Assembly (NCBI GenBank): GCA_946479435.1
Contig: CAMLFX010000069.1
Location: 1-18,123, forward strand
Origin: an uncultured Sphingobacteriales bacterium
GTDB taxonomy: Bacteria; Bacteroidota; Bacteroidia; Chitinophagales; Chitinophagaceae
Direction of reading: 5' to 3'
DNA: 18,123 bases
Part shown: piece by piece, positions 1 to 7,576 of the stretch
Layout of the letters: each line of letters starts with the position of its first letter
Position numbering within the stretch: the first letter of the stretch is position 1
Position numbers and translations under genes: made by a program
The notes under the pieces: generated by a model
The model's input: the letters and a program-made list of their open reading frames with translations, nothing else
What the model was told of the DNA's origin: nothing
Database searches by the model: none

Positions 1-1
1 C

Positions 2-313
2 ATTTTATTATCAGAAAACAAAAGCAGTTACTTCATCTACAAGCGAAATGCGAACATCATCAGTTTTTATGATTTTCATTTTTCATCGCAACAGGATTTG
101 TTGTCTGCATTAAAGTATTTGTATAAAACAGAACCAGGTACTACAACTATAAAGCTGTTTGCTAATAACAAACAGGAAGAAAGCTTACTCAAAAAAGCAG
201 GCTTCTTTTCTTTCAAAACAAAAGGTATGGTTACAGCTTATTCTGAAAAAGGGTTGTTCGATTCTATCAACAAAATACATGTTGACATCATTGATGGAGA
301 TGGTGATATTTAA
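2..313 (+). CDS. GNAT/FemAB-like acetyltransferase, C-terminal part (partial)
   Basis: An open frame enters from the left edge and ends at TAA 311-313, giving about 103 residues; the true start lies outside the window. The visible part has a hydrophobic strand (NIISFYDFHF), a helix with LLSALKYLY, a strand (TTTIKLFAN), and a helix leading to ESLLKKAGF, the usual order near the end of an acyl-CoA acyltransferase (GNAT) fold. The terminal IDGDGDI also resembles the ends of uncharacterised Bacteroidota GNAT proteins. The acetyl-CoA loop is not in view, so substrate and even family remain inferred. It converges on the OmpA-type gene, with one base between the two stop codons and no terminator hairpin between them. 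A start at TTG 98 would be possible only if the protein were tiny; the frame is clearly open upstream. Confidence 0.5.
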   Translation: MLLSENKSSYFIYKRNANIISFYDFHFSSQQDLLSALKYLYKTEPGTTTIKLFANNKQEESLLKKAGFFSFKTKGMVTAYSEKGLFDSINKIHVDIIDGDGDI

Positions 314-314
314 G

Positions 315-1172
315 TTACTTAGCCAGTATTCTTATTTCAACTCTTCTGTTCTTGTTTTCCTGCTCTTCATTTTCTTCAGGCATAAATAATGGCTTCGATA
401 TGCCAAAGCCTCTGTAAGTCATTCTATCAGCATTGATACCTTTTTGAACTAAGTATTCGTAAATAGCTATTGCCCTGTTGCGGGATAGATTAAAATCTTC
501 ACTATCATAATCATAGCCATCACTATTACCTGGTGGCAGGCAGCAGATATGTCCTTCAATACCTATCTTCAGCCTTTCGTTATCTTTCATGGTATTATAC
601 AGCTTCTGCAATTCTGCATTTGAAATGTTCCTTATCTTATGGCTACCCGGCAAGAAGTAAATATTATCAAGGCGTATAGTTGCATTCTTCTTTAATTTGC
701 TAACATCAATTTGCTCAGGTGGTTTCACTGCAATAGGTATAGGTTTGGGCGTTGCAAATGCCACCTTAGGCAGGTCAGGAATACCTCCAAGAATTATATC
801 TACACGTCTGTCGGTTATATATCCAGCTGTTCCGTTCAATACTTCACGGGCTACTTCACCTTTACCAATTACTATCTGTATATCCTTAGCATCAATACCC
901 ATTTTTTCAAGATATTCCTGCACCGTTTTTGCCCTGCTCTCTGATAAATGAATGTTTGATTGTTCACTACCCAAATAATCAGCATAACCAACTATTGCCA
1001 GTTTCTTTCCTCGCTGCAAGCGGTCAAAGTATACCGCTGAATCAATTGCTTGCATTGAAGCTGTACTTAATTTAGATACACCAATATCGTAGTATAGTTT
1101 AATAGTGTCTTTCTGAGCCTTCGCGTTATGAAAGAACGGTAACATCAGGAGTATGTAAACCAGCCGTTGCAT
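315..1172 (-). CDS. Periplasmic protein with two tandem OmpA-like domains
   Basis: 285 residues starting at ATG (minus strand, 1172). Residues 1-19 form a signal peptide (LVYILLMLPFF, then NAKA before QKD); there is no lipobox cysteine, so export to the periplasm is expected rather than lipidation. Residues about 25-128 form one OmpA-like domain, with GYADYLGS (D65), the NIHLSESRAKTVQEYL helix (R80) and DRRVDI near its end. A proline-rich linker (about 135-155) joins a second OmpA-like domain, about 165-284, with NLSRNRAIAIYEYL and NRRVEIRI. OmpA domains bind peptidoglycan through a conserved Asp and Arg. The first copy keeps both. The second has GHICC where GHTD is usual, plus an acidic insertion (215-227), so its binding may be altered. 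There is no beta-barrel or PEP/TPR domain. Likely role: a peptidoglycan-associated envelope protein. It has its own promoter facing away from clpB. Confidence 0.85.
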   Translation of the reverse strand: MQRLVYILLMLPFFHNAKAQKDTIKLYYDIGVSKLSTASMQAIDSAVYFDRLQRGKKLAIVGYADYLGSEQSNIHLSESRAKTVQEYLEKMGIDAKDIQIVIGKGEVAREVLNGTAGYITDRRVDIILGGIPDLPKVAFATPKPIPIAVKPPEQIDVSKLKKNATIRLDNIYFLPGSHKIRNISNAELQKLYNTMKDNERLKIGIEGHICCLPPGNSDGYDYDSEDFNLSRNRAIAIYEYLVQKGINADRMTYRGFGISKPLFMPEENEEQENKNRRVEIRILAK

Positions 1173-1199
1173 AATATCTGTATTCTATGGTAAGTTACA

Positions 1200-1230
1200 C
1201 AAAGCCATTCTAAACAAATGGGGTACCAAA
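1200..1230 (-). promoter_or_regulatory. Probable sigma-A promoter of the OmpA-type gene
   Basis: On the minus strand, TTTG (1230-1227) is followed after exactly 19 bp by TGGCTTTG (1207-1200), close to the Bacteroidota consensus TTTG-N19/20-TAnnTTTG with one mismatch (TG for TA). A start of transcription near 1194 would leave a leader of about 22 nt. Based on sequence match only. Confidence 0.4.
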
Positions 1231-1328
1231 TGGTAGAATAGGGTGATTTCTACGCCATTAAGGCATAAATCTCTAGCATTAGGCTGCTAATAATACACCC
1301 GTTTACCTCTTAATAACGACACTATGTC

Positions 1329-1356
1329 TTAATGCATTAAAAAATTATGACATAAT
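1329..1356. promoter_or_regulatory. Two adjacent palindromes upstream of clpB
   Basis: TTAATGCATTAA (1329-1340) is a perfect 12-bp palindrome and ATTATGACATAAT (1344-1356) is a perfect 13-bp palindrome around a central base. Their centres are about 15.5 bp apart. A wider inverted repeat, TATGTC (1323-1328) and GACATA (1349-1354), spans both. They lie 60-90 bp before the clpB start codon and could be an operator for stress control; they are not CIRCE elements. AT-richness makes short palindromes more likely by chance. Confidence 0.35.
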
Positions 1357-1414
1357 AGCTGTTTAAATATTTTGGAACATTTTTTATGCATTGTATAGCA
1401 TAGAAACAAACACT

Positions 1415-4027
1415 ATGAATTTGAACAACTTCACAATAAAAGCACAGGAAATACTGCAACAAGCACAGCAAGCCGCTTTCAATAATCAAAACCCTAATAT
1501 TGAAACAGCGCACATGCTGAAGGCTTTATTAGATGATAATGATGGCCCTATCAGCTATTTGCTCAAAAAGAATAACGTAAACACTTCTTTTGTTGAAAAT
1601 AAGCTGCAGGAACAAATAGCCCGTTTGCCTAAAATGCAAAATGGCGAACCTGCCCAGGCACTTAGTCGCGAATTGAATAACGTAGTCCTGAAAGCGGGCA
1701 GTATTCTTAAAGAGTTTAAGGATGAGTTCATTACACAAGAGCATTTGTTAATTGGCTTATTGCAGGTAAACGATGAAACATCGAAACTGCTGAAAGATGC
1801 AGGCCTTACAGAAAAGGGATTGATAGCAGCAATAAAAGAATTGCGGAAAGGCAATACTGTAAATTCGCAAACATCCGAGCAGCAATACAATTCTTTGCAA
1901 CGCTATGCTAAAAACTTGAACGAGGCTGCAACAAATGGCAAGCTCGATCCCGTAATAGGCCGTGACGAGGAGATACGCCGTACGCTGCATATACTTTCAC
2001 GCCGTTCTAAAAACAACCCGATATTGGTTGGGGAACCGGGTGTAGGTAAAACAGCTATTGTTGAAGGTTTGGCTCATCGTATAATAAATGGCGATGTGCC
2101 TGATAACTTAAAATCAAAGATCATCTTTGCGCTCGATATGGGTGCTTTGATGGCCGGTGCTAAATATCGTGGTGAATTTGAAGAGCGCCTGAAAGCTGTT
2201 GTAAAGGAAGTGCAGGAAAGTAATGGTGAGATCATCATGTTCATTGATGAGATACACACTTTGATAGGTGCTGGTGCAATGGAAGGTGCAATGGACGCCG
2301 CTAATATTTTGAAGCCTGCGTTGGCCCGTGGTGAGTTGCGCGCAATAGGTGCTACTACACTCAACGAATATCAAAAATATTTCGAGAAAGACAAGGCGCT
2401 GGAACGCCGTTTCCAAAAAGTATTTGTAAACGAACCAACACCTGAAGATGCTATATCTATACTGCGTGGTTTAAAAGACCGCTACGAGAATCACCACCAG
2501 GTGCGCATTAAAGATGAAGCTATTATAGCCGCAGTTGAGTTATCGCACAGGTATATTACTGACAGGTTTCTACCCGATAAAGCCATTGACCTTATAGACG
2601 AAAGTGCGGCCAAGCTGAAATTGGAGATGAATTCCATGCCCGAAGAGCTGGATGAGCTGGAACGCCGTATCCGCCAGTTGGAAATTGAACGCGAAGCTAT
2701 CAAGCGGGAAAATGACGAGGATAAACTGAAATCATTGAACCAGGATATTTCTTTATTGAATGTGCAGCGCGATACACTGAAGGCTAAATGGCTGGAAGAA
2801 AAAGAATTGGTTGATAAGATTAACAAAGCGAAAAGCAATATAGAGCAACTGAAACAGGAAGCCGAAAAAGCGGAACGTGATGGTGACTATGGCAGGGTTG
2901 CTGAAATACGATATGGTAAAATACAACAGGAAGAAGCTGAGATGCAGGAATCTGGTAAGCAGCTCGATGAAATGGATGGCCAGCATAAACGTTTGCTGAA
3001 AGAAGAAGTAGATGCAGAAGATATTGCTGAAAATGTAGCCAAAGCAACAGGCATACCGGTACAGCGTATGCTGCAAAGTGAACGCGATAAACTGCTGAAT
3101 CTTGAAGAGGAATTACATAAACGTGTTATTGGACAGGATGAAGCTATAGTCGCTGTATCCGATGCCATACGCCGTGGTCGTGCAGGTTTGCAAGATCCTC
3201 GCCGCCCCATAGGTTCTTTCATATTCCTGGGTACAACAGGTGTGGGTAAAACCGAATTGGCTAAAGCGCTTGCTGAAGTACTGTTTGATGATGATAGTAT
3301 GATGACCCGTATCGATATGAGTGAGTACCAGGAAAAGCACAGCGTAAGCAGGCTGGTTGGTGCACCTCCGGGATATGTAGGTTATGAAGAAGGTGGCCAG
3401 CTTACTGAAGCAGTACGCCGCAAACCATATTCAGTTGTCTTACTCGATGAGATAGAGAAGGCACACCCTGATACCTTCAATATATTGCTGCAGGTATTAG
3501 ATGATGGCCGCCTGACCGATAACAAGGGCAGGGTAGTGAACTTCAAGAATACCATCATCATCATGACCAGCAATATGGGTAGCCATATTATACAAGAGAA
3601 TTTTGCTGAACTGGAAGGTAAAAATATTGATGAAGTAGTAGATGCTACCAAAGAGCAAGTAATGGATTTGTTGAAACAATCCATGAGGCCAGAATTTCTT
3701 AACAGGGTGGATGATGTGATCATGTTCCATCCGTTGATGAGGAAAGAGATAAAAGGGATCATTCGTATTCAACTGCAAAACCTGCAAAAACAATTGGCTG
3801 AGCAGAATATCGACCTGCAGTTTACCGATTATGCATTGACTTATCTCTCTGAAAGGGGCTTCGATCCGCAATATGGTGCTAGGCCACTAAAAAGGGTGAT
3901 ACAAAAAGATATCATTAATATGTTGAGTAAAAAAATAATAGGTGGTGAGATAGATAAATCAAAACCTGTATTAATAGATGTGTTTGATGGAGTTGTTGTG
4001 ATGAGAAATGAAAAGAAAGAAGAATAA
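1415..4027 (+). CDS. clpB: ATP-dependent disaggregase ClpB
   Basis: Hexameric AAA+ chaperone that threads aggregated proteins through its pore, working with DnaK. I start it at ATG 1415 ([12 protein letters not shown]), which matches the family N-terminus; the frame extends to a TTG at 1391 but those eight residues are unlike ClpB. From 1415 it has 870 residues, normal length. Seen in order: the substrate-binding N domain with two repeats (about 1-145); NBD1 with Walker A GEPGVGKT (206-213) and Walker [13 protein letters not shown]; the charged coiled-coil middle domain (about 400-530), which distinguishes ClpB from ClpA/ClpC; NBD2 with Walker A GTTGVGKT (606-613), Walker [10 protein letters not shown] and the pore motif GYVGYEEGG; and the C-terminal D2-small domain with [15 protein letters not shown] instead of GPTGVGKT is, as I recall, normal for Bacteroidota. 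Single-gene unit, closed by a terminator. Confidence 0.98.
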   Translation: MNLNNFTIKAQEILQQAQQAAFNNQNPNIETAHMLKALLDDNDGPISYLLKKNNVNTSFVENKLQEQIARLPKMQNGEPAQALSRELNNVVLKAGSILKEFKDEFITQEHLLIGLLQVNDETSKLLKDAGLTEKGLIAAIKELRKGNTVNSQTSEQQYNSLQRYAKNLNEAATNGKLDPVIGRDEEIRRTLHILSRRSKNNPILVGEPGVGKTAIVEGLAHRIINGDVPDNLKSKIIFALDMGALMAGAKYRGEFEERLKAVVKEVQESNGEIIMFIDEIHTLIGAGAMEGAMDAANILKPALARGELRAIGATTLNEYQKYFEKDKALERRFQKVFVNEPTPEDAISILRGLKDRYENHHQVRIKDEAIIAAVELSHRYITDRFLPDKAIDLIDESAAKLKLEMNSMPEELDELERRIRQLEIEREAIKRENDEDKLKSLNQDISLLNVQRDTLKAKWLEEKELVDKINKAKSNIEQLKQEAEKAERDGDYGRVAEIRYGKIQQEEAEMQESGKQLDEMDGQHKRLLKEEVDAEDIAENVAKATGIPVQRMLQSERDKLLNLEEELHKRVIGQDEAIVAVSDAIRRGRAGLQDPRRPIGSFIFLGTTGVGKTELAKALAEVLFDDDSMMTRIDMSEYQEKHSVSRLVGAPPGYVGYEEGGQLTEAVRRKPYSVVLLDEIEKAHPDTFNILLQVLDDGRLTDNKGRVVNFKNTIIIMTSNMGSHIIQENFAELEGKNIDEVVDATKEQVMDLLKQSMRPEFLNRVDDVIMFHPLMRKEIKGIIRIQLQNLQKQLAEQNIDLQFTDYALTYLSERGFDPQYGARPLKRVIQKDIINMLSKKIIGGEIDKSKPVLIDVFDGVVVMRNEKKEE

Positions 4028-4050
4028 TAGTTGGTTAGATTGGTTAGTTG

Positions 4051-4079
4051 AAGGCACTCAATTTTTTGAGTGCCTTTTT
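4051..4079 (+). terminator. Rho-independent terminator after clpB
   Basis: An 11-bp perfect stem, AAGGCACTCAA (4051-4061) with TTGAGTGCCTT (4066-4076), closes on a TTTT loop and runs into a T stretch (4075-4079), 23 bases after the clpB stop codon. Confidence 0.85.
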
Positions 4080-4091
4080 GTTTGCGCATAG

Positions 4092-4099
4092 TATCTTTG
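4092..4099 (+). promoter_or_regulatory. Probable -7 promoter element of the DMT_6 gene
   Basis: TATCTTTG matches TAnnTTTG exactly, 17 bp before the start codon at 4117. No well-spaced TTTG -33 element is present; the nearest, at 4065-4068, sits 23 bp upstream inside the clpB terminator. Confidence 0.35.
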
Positions 4100-4116
4100 G
4101 TAGAAGATAAAAGTAT

Positions 4117-4461
4117 ATGCGCACTATTTTTTGCCTGCTTATTTCCAATTGTTTTATGACCTACGCATGGTATGGCCACCTTAAAAAAGGAACCGTAGAC
4201 ACACCCTTATTTAAGTTGATATTAATAAGCTGGGGTATAGCTTTTTTCGAATACCTGTTTATGGTTCCGGCAAACAATAGGTTTGGCCTAAAAGAGGGAT
4301 ATACTCCGTTTCAATTGAAAACAATACAAGAAGTAATATCACTTGTAGTATTCTGCATATTTGCTGTCTTTTTTTTGAAGGAGCCCTTTAAGTGGAATTA
4401 TGCCGTTGCGTTCGGGCTTATAGTGGGTGCAGTGTACTTTATGTTTTATCCTTCACGTTAG
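4117..4461 (+). CDS. DMT_6 (DUF486) family small membrane protein
   Basis: 114 residues with four hydrophobic segments (about 2-18, 31-50, 70-89, 93-111), the layout of the DMT_6/DUF486 family, a four-helix relative of drug/metabolite transporters that probably acts as a dimer in the inner membrane. Family features seen are the N-terminal NCFMTYAWYGHLK, the central FEYLFMVPANNRFG, GYTPFQLKTIQEVISL and the C-terminal FLKEPFKWNYAVAFGLIVGAVYFMF. The substrate is unknown for the family. The ATG start is preceded by a plausible promoter but no clear ribosome-binding site, as usual in Bacteroidota. Its last 23 bases overlap the 3' end of the convergent MFS gene, with no terminator between them. Confidence 0.88.
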   Translation: MRTIFCLLISNCFMTYAWYGHLKKGTVDTPLFKLILISWGIAFFEYLFMVPANNRFGLKEGYTPFQLKTIQEVISLVVFCIFAVFFLKEPFKWNYAVAFGLIVGAVYFMFYPSR

Positions 4462-5707
4462 GGTCAAGTTTCAGTGTACGCAGTTTCGGAGCTTTGAAGT
4501 AAGTGCCTATTACTACCAGCATGGTCATGATGCCACCAAATACAACCGCAGGCACAGTCCCCATCCATTTGGCGGTTAACCCGCTTTCCAATGCACCTAA
4601 TTCATTCGATGAACTGATGAACATAGTATTTACCGAAGCAACCCTGCCACGCATGTCATCGGGTGTATAAAGCTGCAAAATGGTACCTCTTATCACCACG
4701 CTCACCGAATCGAACAATCCACCTAACAGCAACATCAGGAAAGACAATATAAAACTGGTCGATAAACCAAAGATGATGGTTGTAATACCAAACAAGCCAA
4801 TGCTCACCAATAGCTTTATTCCCGCTTTCGATTTTAATGGTATGAACGATAATATCATTAGGCAAATAATAGCGCCTATTCCCGGTGCTGCCCTCAGCCA
4901 GCCATAGCCTACTTCGCCTACTTTCAGTATATCATCGGCATAAACAGGCAGCAGCGCCACGGCCCCCCCAAACAGCACAGCAAACATATCCAGCGCCAAC
5001 GCAGCCAATATCAGCTGTGTACTAAACACAAATTTCAATCCGCTGCCCAGGCTTTTCAATATGGGTTCTTTGGTTTTTTTCATCATAGGTTGCCTGGGTA
5101 TCATGATTATAGCCACCAGCGATACAACCTGTATCAGCGCCACACTCACCAAACTAAGCGAAAATCCACTCATAGCAATCATGGCCCCGCCCAGTAAAGG
5201 GCCTATAACTGCACCTAGCTGCCAGGCCGTACTGCTCCAGGTAGTTGCATTAGCATATAATCGTTTAGGTACAATCATACCCAGCAATGCAAAGTTCGAT
5301 GGGCTTAGAAATGCTCTTAATGTACCTCCGATAAATACACCCGCATATATCAGCCAAGTAGTTAGTTTCACACCGGCCATACTCTGGAATCCTTTCAATG
5401 ATAATATTATGTAGAATGCCGATAATAACAAATACCCTATGATACATCCCAGCAGCAAACCTTTCTTTTCACGTTGGTCCACAAAGGGCCCTGATATCAG
5501 CGAAAAGCCAAATGCCGGTATCACCTCCCAAAGCCCCAGCATACCCAGCGACAGTTCGTCTTTTGTCATACGGTAAACCATATAACTGATTATGGCCATC
5601 TGCATGTTCAGCGACATGATCAGCGTAAAGCGCAGCAGTAAATAATTTCTAAACCTGGGGTAGTTGAGCGTCTTGTTTTTTAGCAGGAAGGAGAGTGCCG
5701 GTTGCAA
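4439..5707 (-). CDS. MFS transporter, EntS/MFS_3-like exporter
   Basis: 422 residues with about 12 membrane helices. The loop after helix 2 carries a motif-A variant (SGPFVDQREKKGLLL), and the second half has its counterpart LGGLFDSVSVVIRGTILQLYTPDDMRGRVASV; the PDDMRGRV signature is characteristic of the MFS_3 exporter branch that includes the enterobactin exporter EntS and many efflux proteins. Substrate cannot be read from sequence. No in-frame ATG precedes residue 31, which lies within the first helix; the TTG at 5707-5705 is therefore the likely start, with an in-frame stop only four codons further upstream. Helix 1 follows an aromatic/basic stretch (YPRFRNYLLLRF), as in relatives. Divergent from the ABC permease gene across 85 bp; overlaps the DMT_6 gene by 23 bp at the other end. 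Confidence 0.88.
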   Translation of the reverse strand: MQPALSFLLKNKTLNYPRFRNYLLLRFTLIMSLNMQMAIISYMVYRMTKDELSLGMLGLWEVIPAFGFSLISGPFVDQREKKGLLLGCIIGYLLLSAFYIILSLKGFQSMAGVKLTTWLIYAGVFIGGTLRAFLSPSNFALLGMIVPKRLYANATTWSSTAWQLGAVIGPLLGGAMIAMSGFSLSLVSVALIQVVSLVAIIMIPRQPMMKKTKEPILKSLGSGLKFVFSTQLILAALALDMFAVLFGGAVALLPVYADDILKVGEVGYGWLRAAPGIGAIICLMILSFIPLKSKAGIKLLVSIGLFGITTIIFGLSTSFILSFLMLLLGGLFDSVSVVIRGTILQLYTPDDMRGRVASVNTMFISSSNELGALESGLTAKWMGTVPAVVFGGIMTMLVVIGTYFKAPKLRTLKLDPNVKDKT

Positions 5708-5724
5708 GCGGAGAATTTAAAATT

Positions 5725-5732
5725 CAAAAATA
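5725..5732 (-). promoter_or_regulatory. Possible -7 element of the MFS gene
   Basis: On the minus strand TATTTTTG matches TAnnTTTG and lies 17 bp before the proposed TTG start. No matching -33 TTTG is found at 19-21 bp, and the surrounding DNA is very AT-rich, so this is weak. Confidence 0.25.
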
Positions 5733-5752
5733 TTATTTAATACCTGATAATA

Positions 5753-5784
5753 TTAGCTGAATTTACCCCCAAAACCTAAATTTG
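5753..5784 (+). promoter_or_regulatory. Probable promoter of the ABC permease gene run
   Basis: TTAG (5753-5756) followed after 20 bp by TAAATTTG (5777-5784), an exact TAnnTTTG -7 element with a 3-of-4 -33 element. The -7 element ends only 8 bp before the ATG at 5793, so the transcript would be nearly leaderless. Confidence 0.4.
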
Positions 5785-5792
5785 CTTGTTAA

Positions 5793-7046
5793 ATGACTAA
5801 TACCAGGCAGATAATCTCCACAAGCATTACGCAATCCTTTCACGAACTGAAGGCAAATAAGTTGCGCACTTTCCTCTCATTGCTGGGTATTACAATTGGT
5901 ATCTTCTGCATTATAGCAGTGCTTACTGTACTCGATAGTATGAAGAATAACATCGCTAAAGAGATGTCAAGCCTGGGTAGCGATGTGCTGTATGTAAATC
6001 GCTGGCCCTGGATGGATGAAGGTGGGGAGTATAAATGGTGGGAATTTTGGCGCAGGCCAAGTGTGGGCCCTACAGAGTTAAATGCAGTTAATAAATTGCC
6101 CGATGTAGCTTTTGCTACACTTTGTTTTACGCAAAGGGATATTACCATCAAGCATCTCGATCAGGAACTGAGCAGTGTTAAGGGCTATGCCGTTACTAGT
6201 AATTTCGACCAGATACAAAACATAGAAATAGCCAATGGCCGATATTTATCGAATTCCGAACTGGATGGCACCAGCAATTCGGTTGTTATAGGCGATGAAA
6301 TATATAAGGAATTTTTCCCTGGTGGCACTACAGCTATAGGTAAAACTATATTCTTTCTTGGGCGACAGTTCAATGTAATTGGCGTAATGAAGAAAGTTGG
6401 CCAGAATATGGCAGGTTTCGATTTTGATAATGGTATTATCTATTCATACAATACAGCCGCTGCTCTTGTAGATGTAAAATCGCTTAATAACGATCCTGTT
6501 CTTATAATAAAAGCAGCCAATGGTAAAGATCTTGAAGAGGTAAAGTACGAAGTAGAAGGTGTATTGCGTAGCGTACGTAAGGTAAAGCCGGGACAAGCAA
6601 ACGACTTTGCAATGAACAGGCTCAGCCAGATATCAGAACGGCTCGATCTTGTGTTTGCATCAATAAATATGATTGGTTCTGTGATTGGTGCGTTTTCACT
6701 AGTCGTAGGTGCGTTTGGTATAGCCAATATCATGTTTGTTACTGTAAAGGAACGTACTCGTGTTATTGGGCTTAAGAAAGCTGTCGGCGCAAGAAAAAGC
6801 AGCATACTTATGGAGTTTCTGGTAGAGGCTGTAGCATTATGTCTTGCAGGTGGTATAATAGGGATCATTACTGTTCTTTTGTTGAGTCTGGCACTCACTT
6901 ATGGTGCTGACTTCCCGGTTACTTTATCGCTTAAAAATTTCGCAATAGGCATCAGCATATCAGCAATTGTGGGCATACTGGCCGGGTTTATACCTGCAAG
7001 GTCTGCCTCAAGGCTCGATCCTGTTGTGGCAATCCGTTCAAACTAA
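5793..7046 (+). CDS. MacB/FtsX-type ABC transporter permease
   Basis: 417 residues with the architecture of MacB-family permeases: a cytoplasmic amphipathic start and first membrane helix (about 26-47, LRTFLSLLGITIGIFCIIAVL), a large periplasmic domain (about 50-285, MacB_PCD type), then three helices (about 290-318, 340-368, 383-403) forming the FtsX domain. KKAVGARKSSI (328-338) is the usual coupling region contacting the ATPase, and LDPVVAIR near the end is a family hallmark. MacB-type systems act as mechanotransmitters for export of peptides, lipoproteins or antibiotics. No ATPase gene and no MacA-like adaptor are in the window, so its partner must be encoded elsewhere. A Trp-rich patch, KWWEFWRRP (81-89), lies in the periplasmic domain. 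First gene of a tight plus-strand run: the next gene begins 5 bp after its stop. Confidence 0.92.
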   Translation: MTNTRQIISTSITQSFHELKANKLRTFLSLLGITIGIFCIIAVLTVLDSMKNNIAKEMSSLGSDVLYVNRWPWMDEGGEYKWWEFWRRPSVGPTELNAVNKLPDVAFATLCFTQRDITIKHLDQELSSVKGYAVTSNFDQIQNIEIANGRYLSNSELDGTSNSVVIGDEIYKEFFPGGTTAIGKTIFFLGRQFNVIGVMKKVGQNMAGFDFDNGIIYSYNTAAALVDVKSLNNDPVLIIKAANGKDLEEVKYEVEGVLRSVRKVKPGQANDFAMNRLSQISERLDLVFASINMIGSVIGAFSLVVGAFGIANIMFVTVKERTRVIGLKKAVGARKSSILMEFLVEAVALCLAGGIIGIITVLLLSLALTYGADFPVTLSLKNFAIGISISAIVGILAGFIPARSASRLDPVVAIRSN

Positions 7047-7051
7047 TTTCT

Positions 7052-7552
7052 ATGGCAAAAAAGCGCATACTTATTTTAGATAAAGAAAGAATAGGCTTTA
7101 AGCTGCAGCGCATGGCTTACCAGGTATGGGAGCACAACAGCAAGGCCGAGGCGGTGACACTGATAGGCGTGGAAGGAAGTGGTTTTGCAGTAGCACAAAG
7201 TCTTGCAAAGCGTATACGCGAAATTAGTCCGCTGAAAGTAGATGTCTTATCCCTTTCACTCAATAAAAAAAAGCCATTATCTAAAGAAATAAAAGTACCG
7301 GAAGATATATCGGGTCGCTCTGTGGTATTGGTCGATGATGTGGCCAATTCAGGCAAAACATTGTTGTATGCGCTCCGGCCCTTACTCGACTATGAATTGA
7401 AAAGTATACAGGTCGCTGTACTTGTCGATAGAAAACACAAATCATTCCCTATATCGCCCGATATAGTAGGACACACCATTGCAACCACCCTGCAGGAGCA
7501 TATAGAGGTGGAAACAGCAGGCGAAAATATTGAAGCTGCATATTTACAATAG
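7052..7552 (+). CDS. PyrR-like phosphoribosyltransferase
   Basis: 166 residues of type I phosphoribosyltransferase fold. The PRPP-binding loop is VVLVDDVANSGKT (91-103), preceded by the strand IGVEGSGFAVAQSLAKRI (38-55). The order of segments, with ILDKERIGFKLQRMAYQVWEHN at the start and VLVDRKHKSFPISPDIVGHTIATT (123-146) near the end, follows PyrR, the pyrimidine-operon attenuator that also has uracil phosphoribosyltransferase activity. The loop is VANSGKT rather than the usual VLYTGRT of PyrR, and the central region is shorter and more divergent, so it may be a PyrR paralogue with another base or a purely enzymatic role. No pyrimidine genes are nearby. It lies 5 bp after the permease and 24 bp before the isoaspartyl peptidase, so it is probably co-transcribed with both. 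Confidence 0.82.
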   Translation: MAKKRILILDKERIGFKLQRMAYQVWEHNSKAEAVTLIGVEGSGFAVAQSLAKRIREISPLKVDVLSLSLNKKKPLSKEIKVPEDISGRSVVLVDDVANSGKTLLYALRPLLDYELKSIQVAVLVDRKHKSFPISPDIVGHTIATTLQEHIEVETAGENIEAAYLQ

Positions 7553-7576
7553 TCTTAAAAAATTATATAGCATAGA

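Noticed and set aside
1391..1414. Upstream TTG start for clpB adding eight residues
   Set aside because: ClpB proteins begin at the [12 protein letters not shown] segment; the ATG at 1415 fits the family and the extra residues do not.
1173..1414. CIRCE or classical RpoH promoter before clpB
   Set aside because: No TTAGCACTC-N9-GAGTGCTAA and no CTTGAA/CCCCAT-like pair was found; only unrelated palindromes are present.
6440..6898. Minus-strand open frame of 152 codons within the ABC permease gene
   Set aside because: It is antisense to conserved FtsX-domain sequence, has no family resemblance and no promoter.
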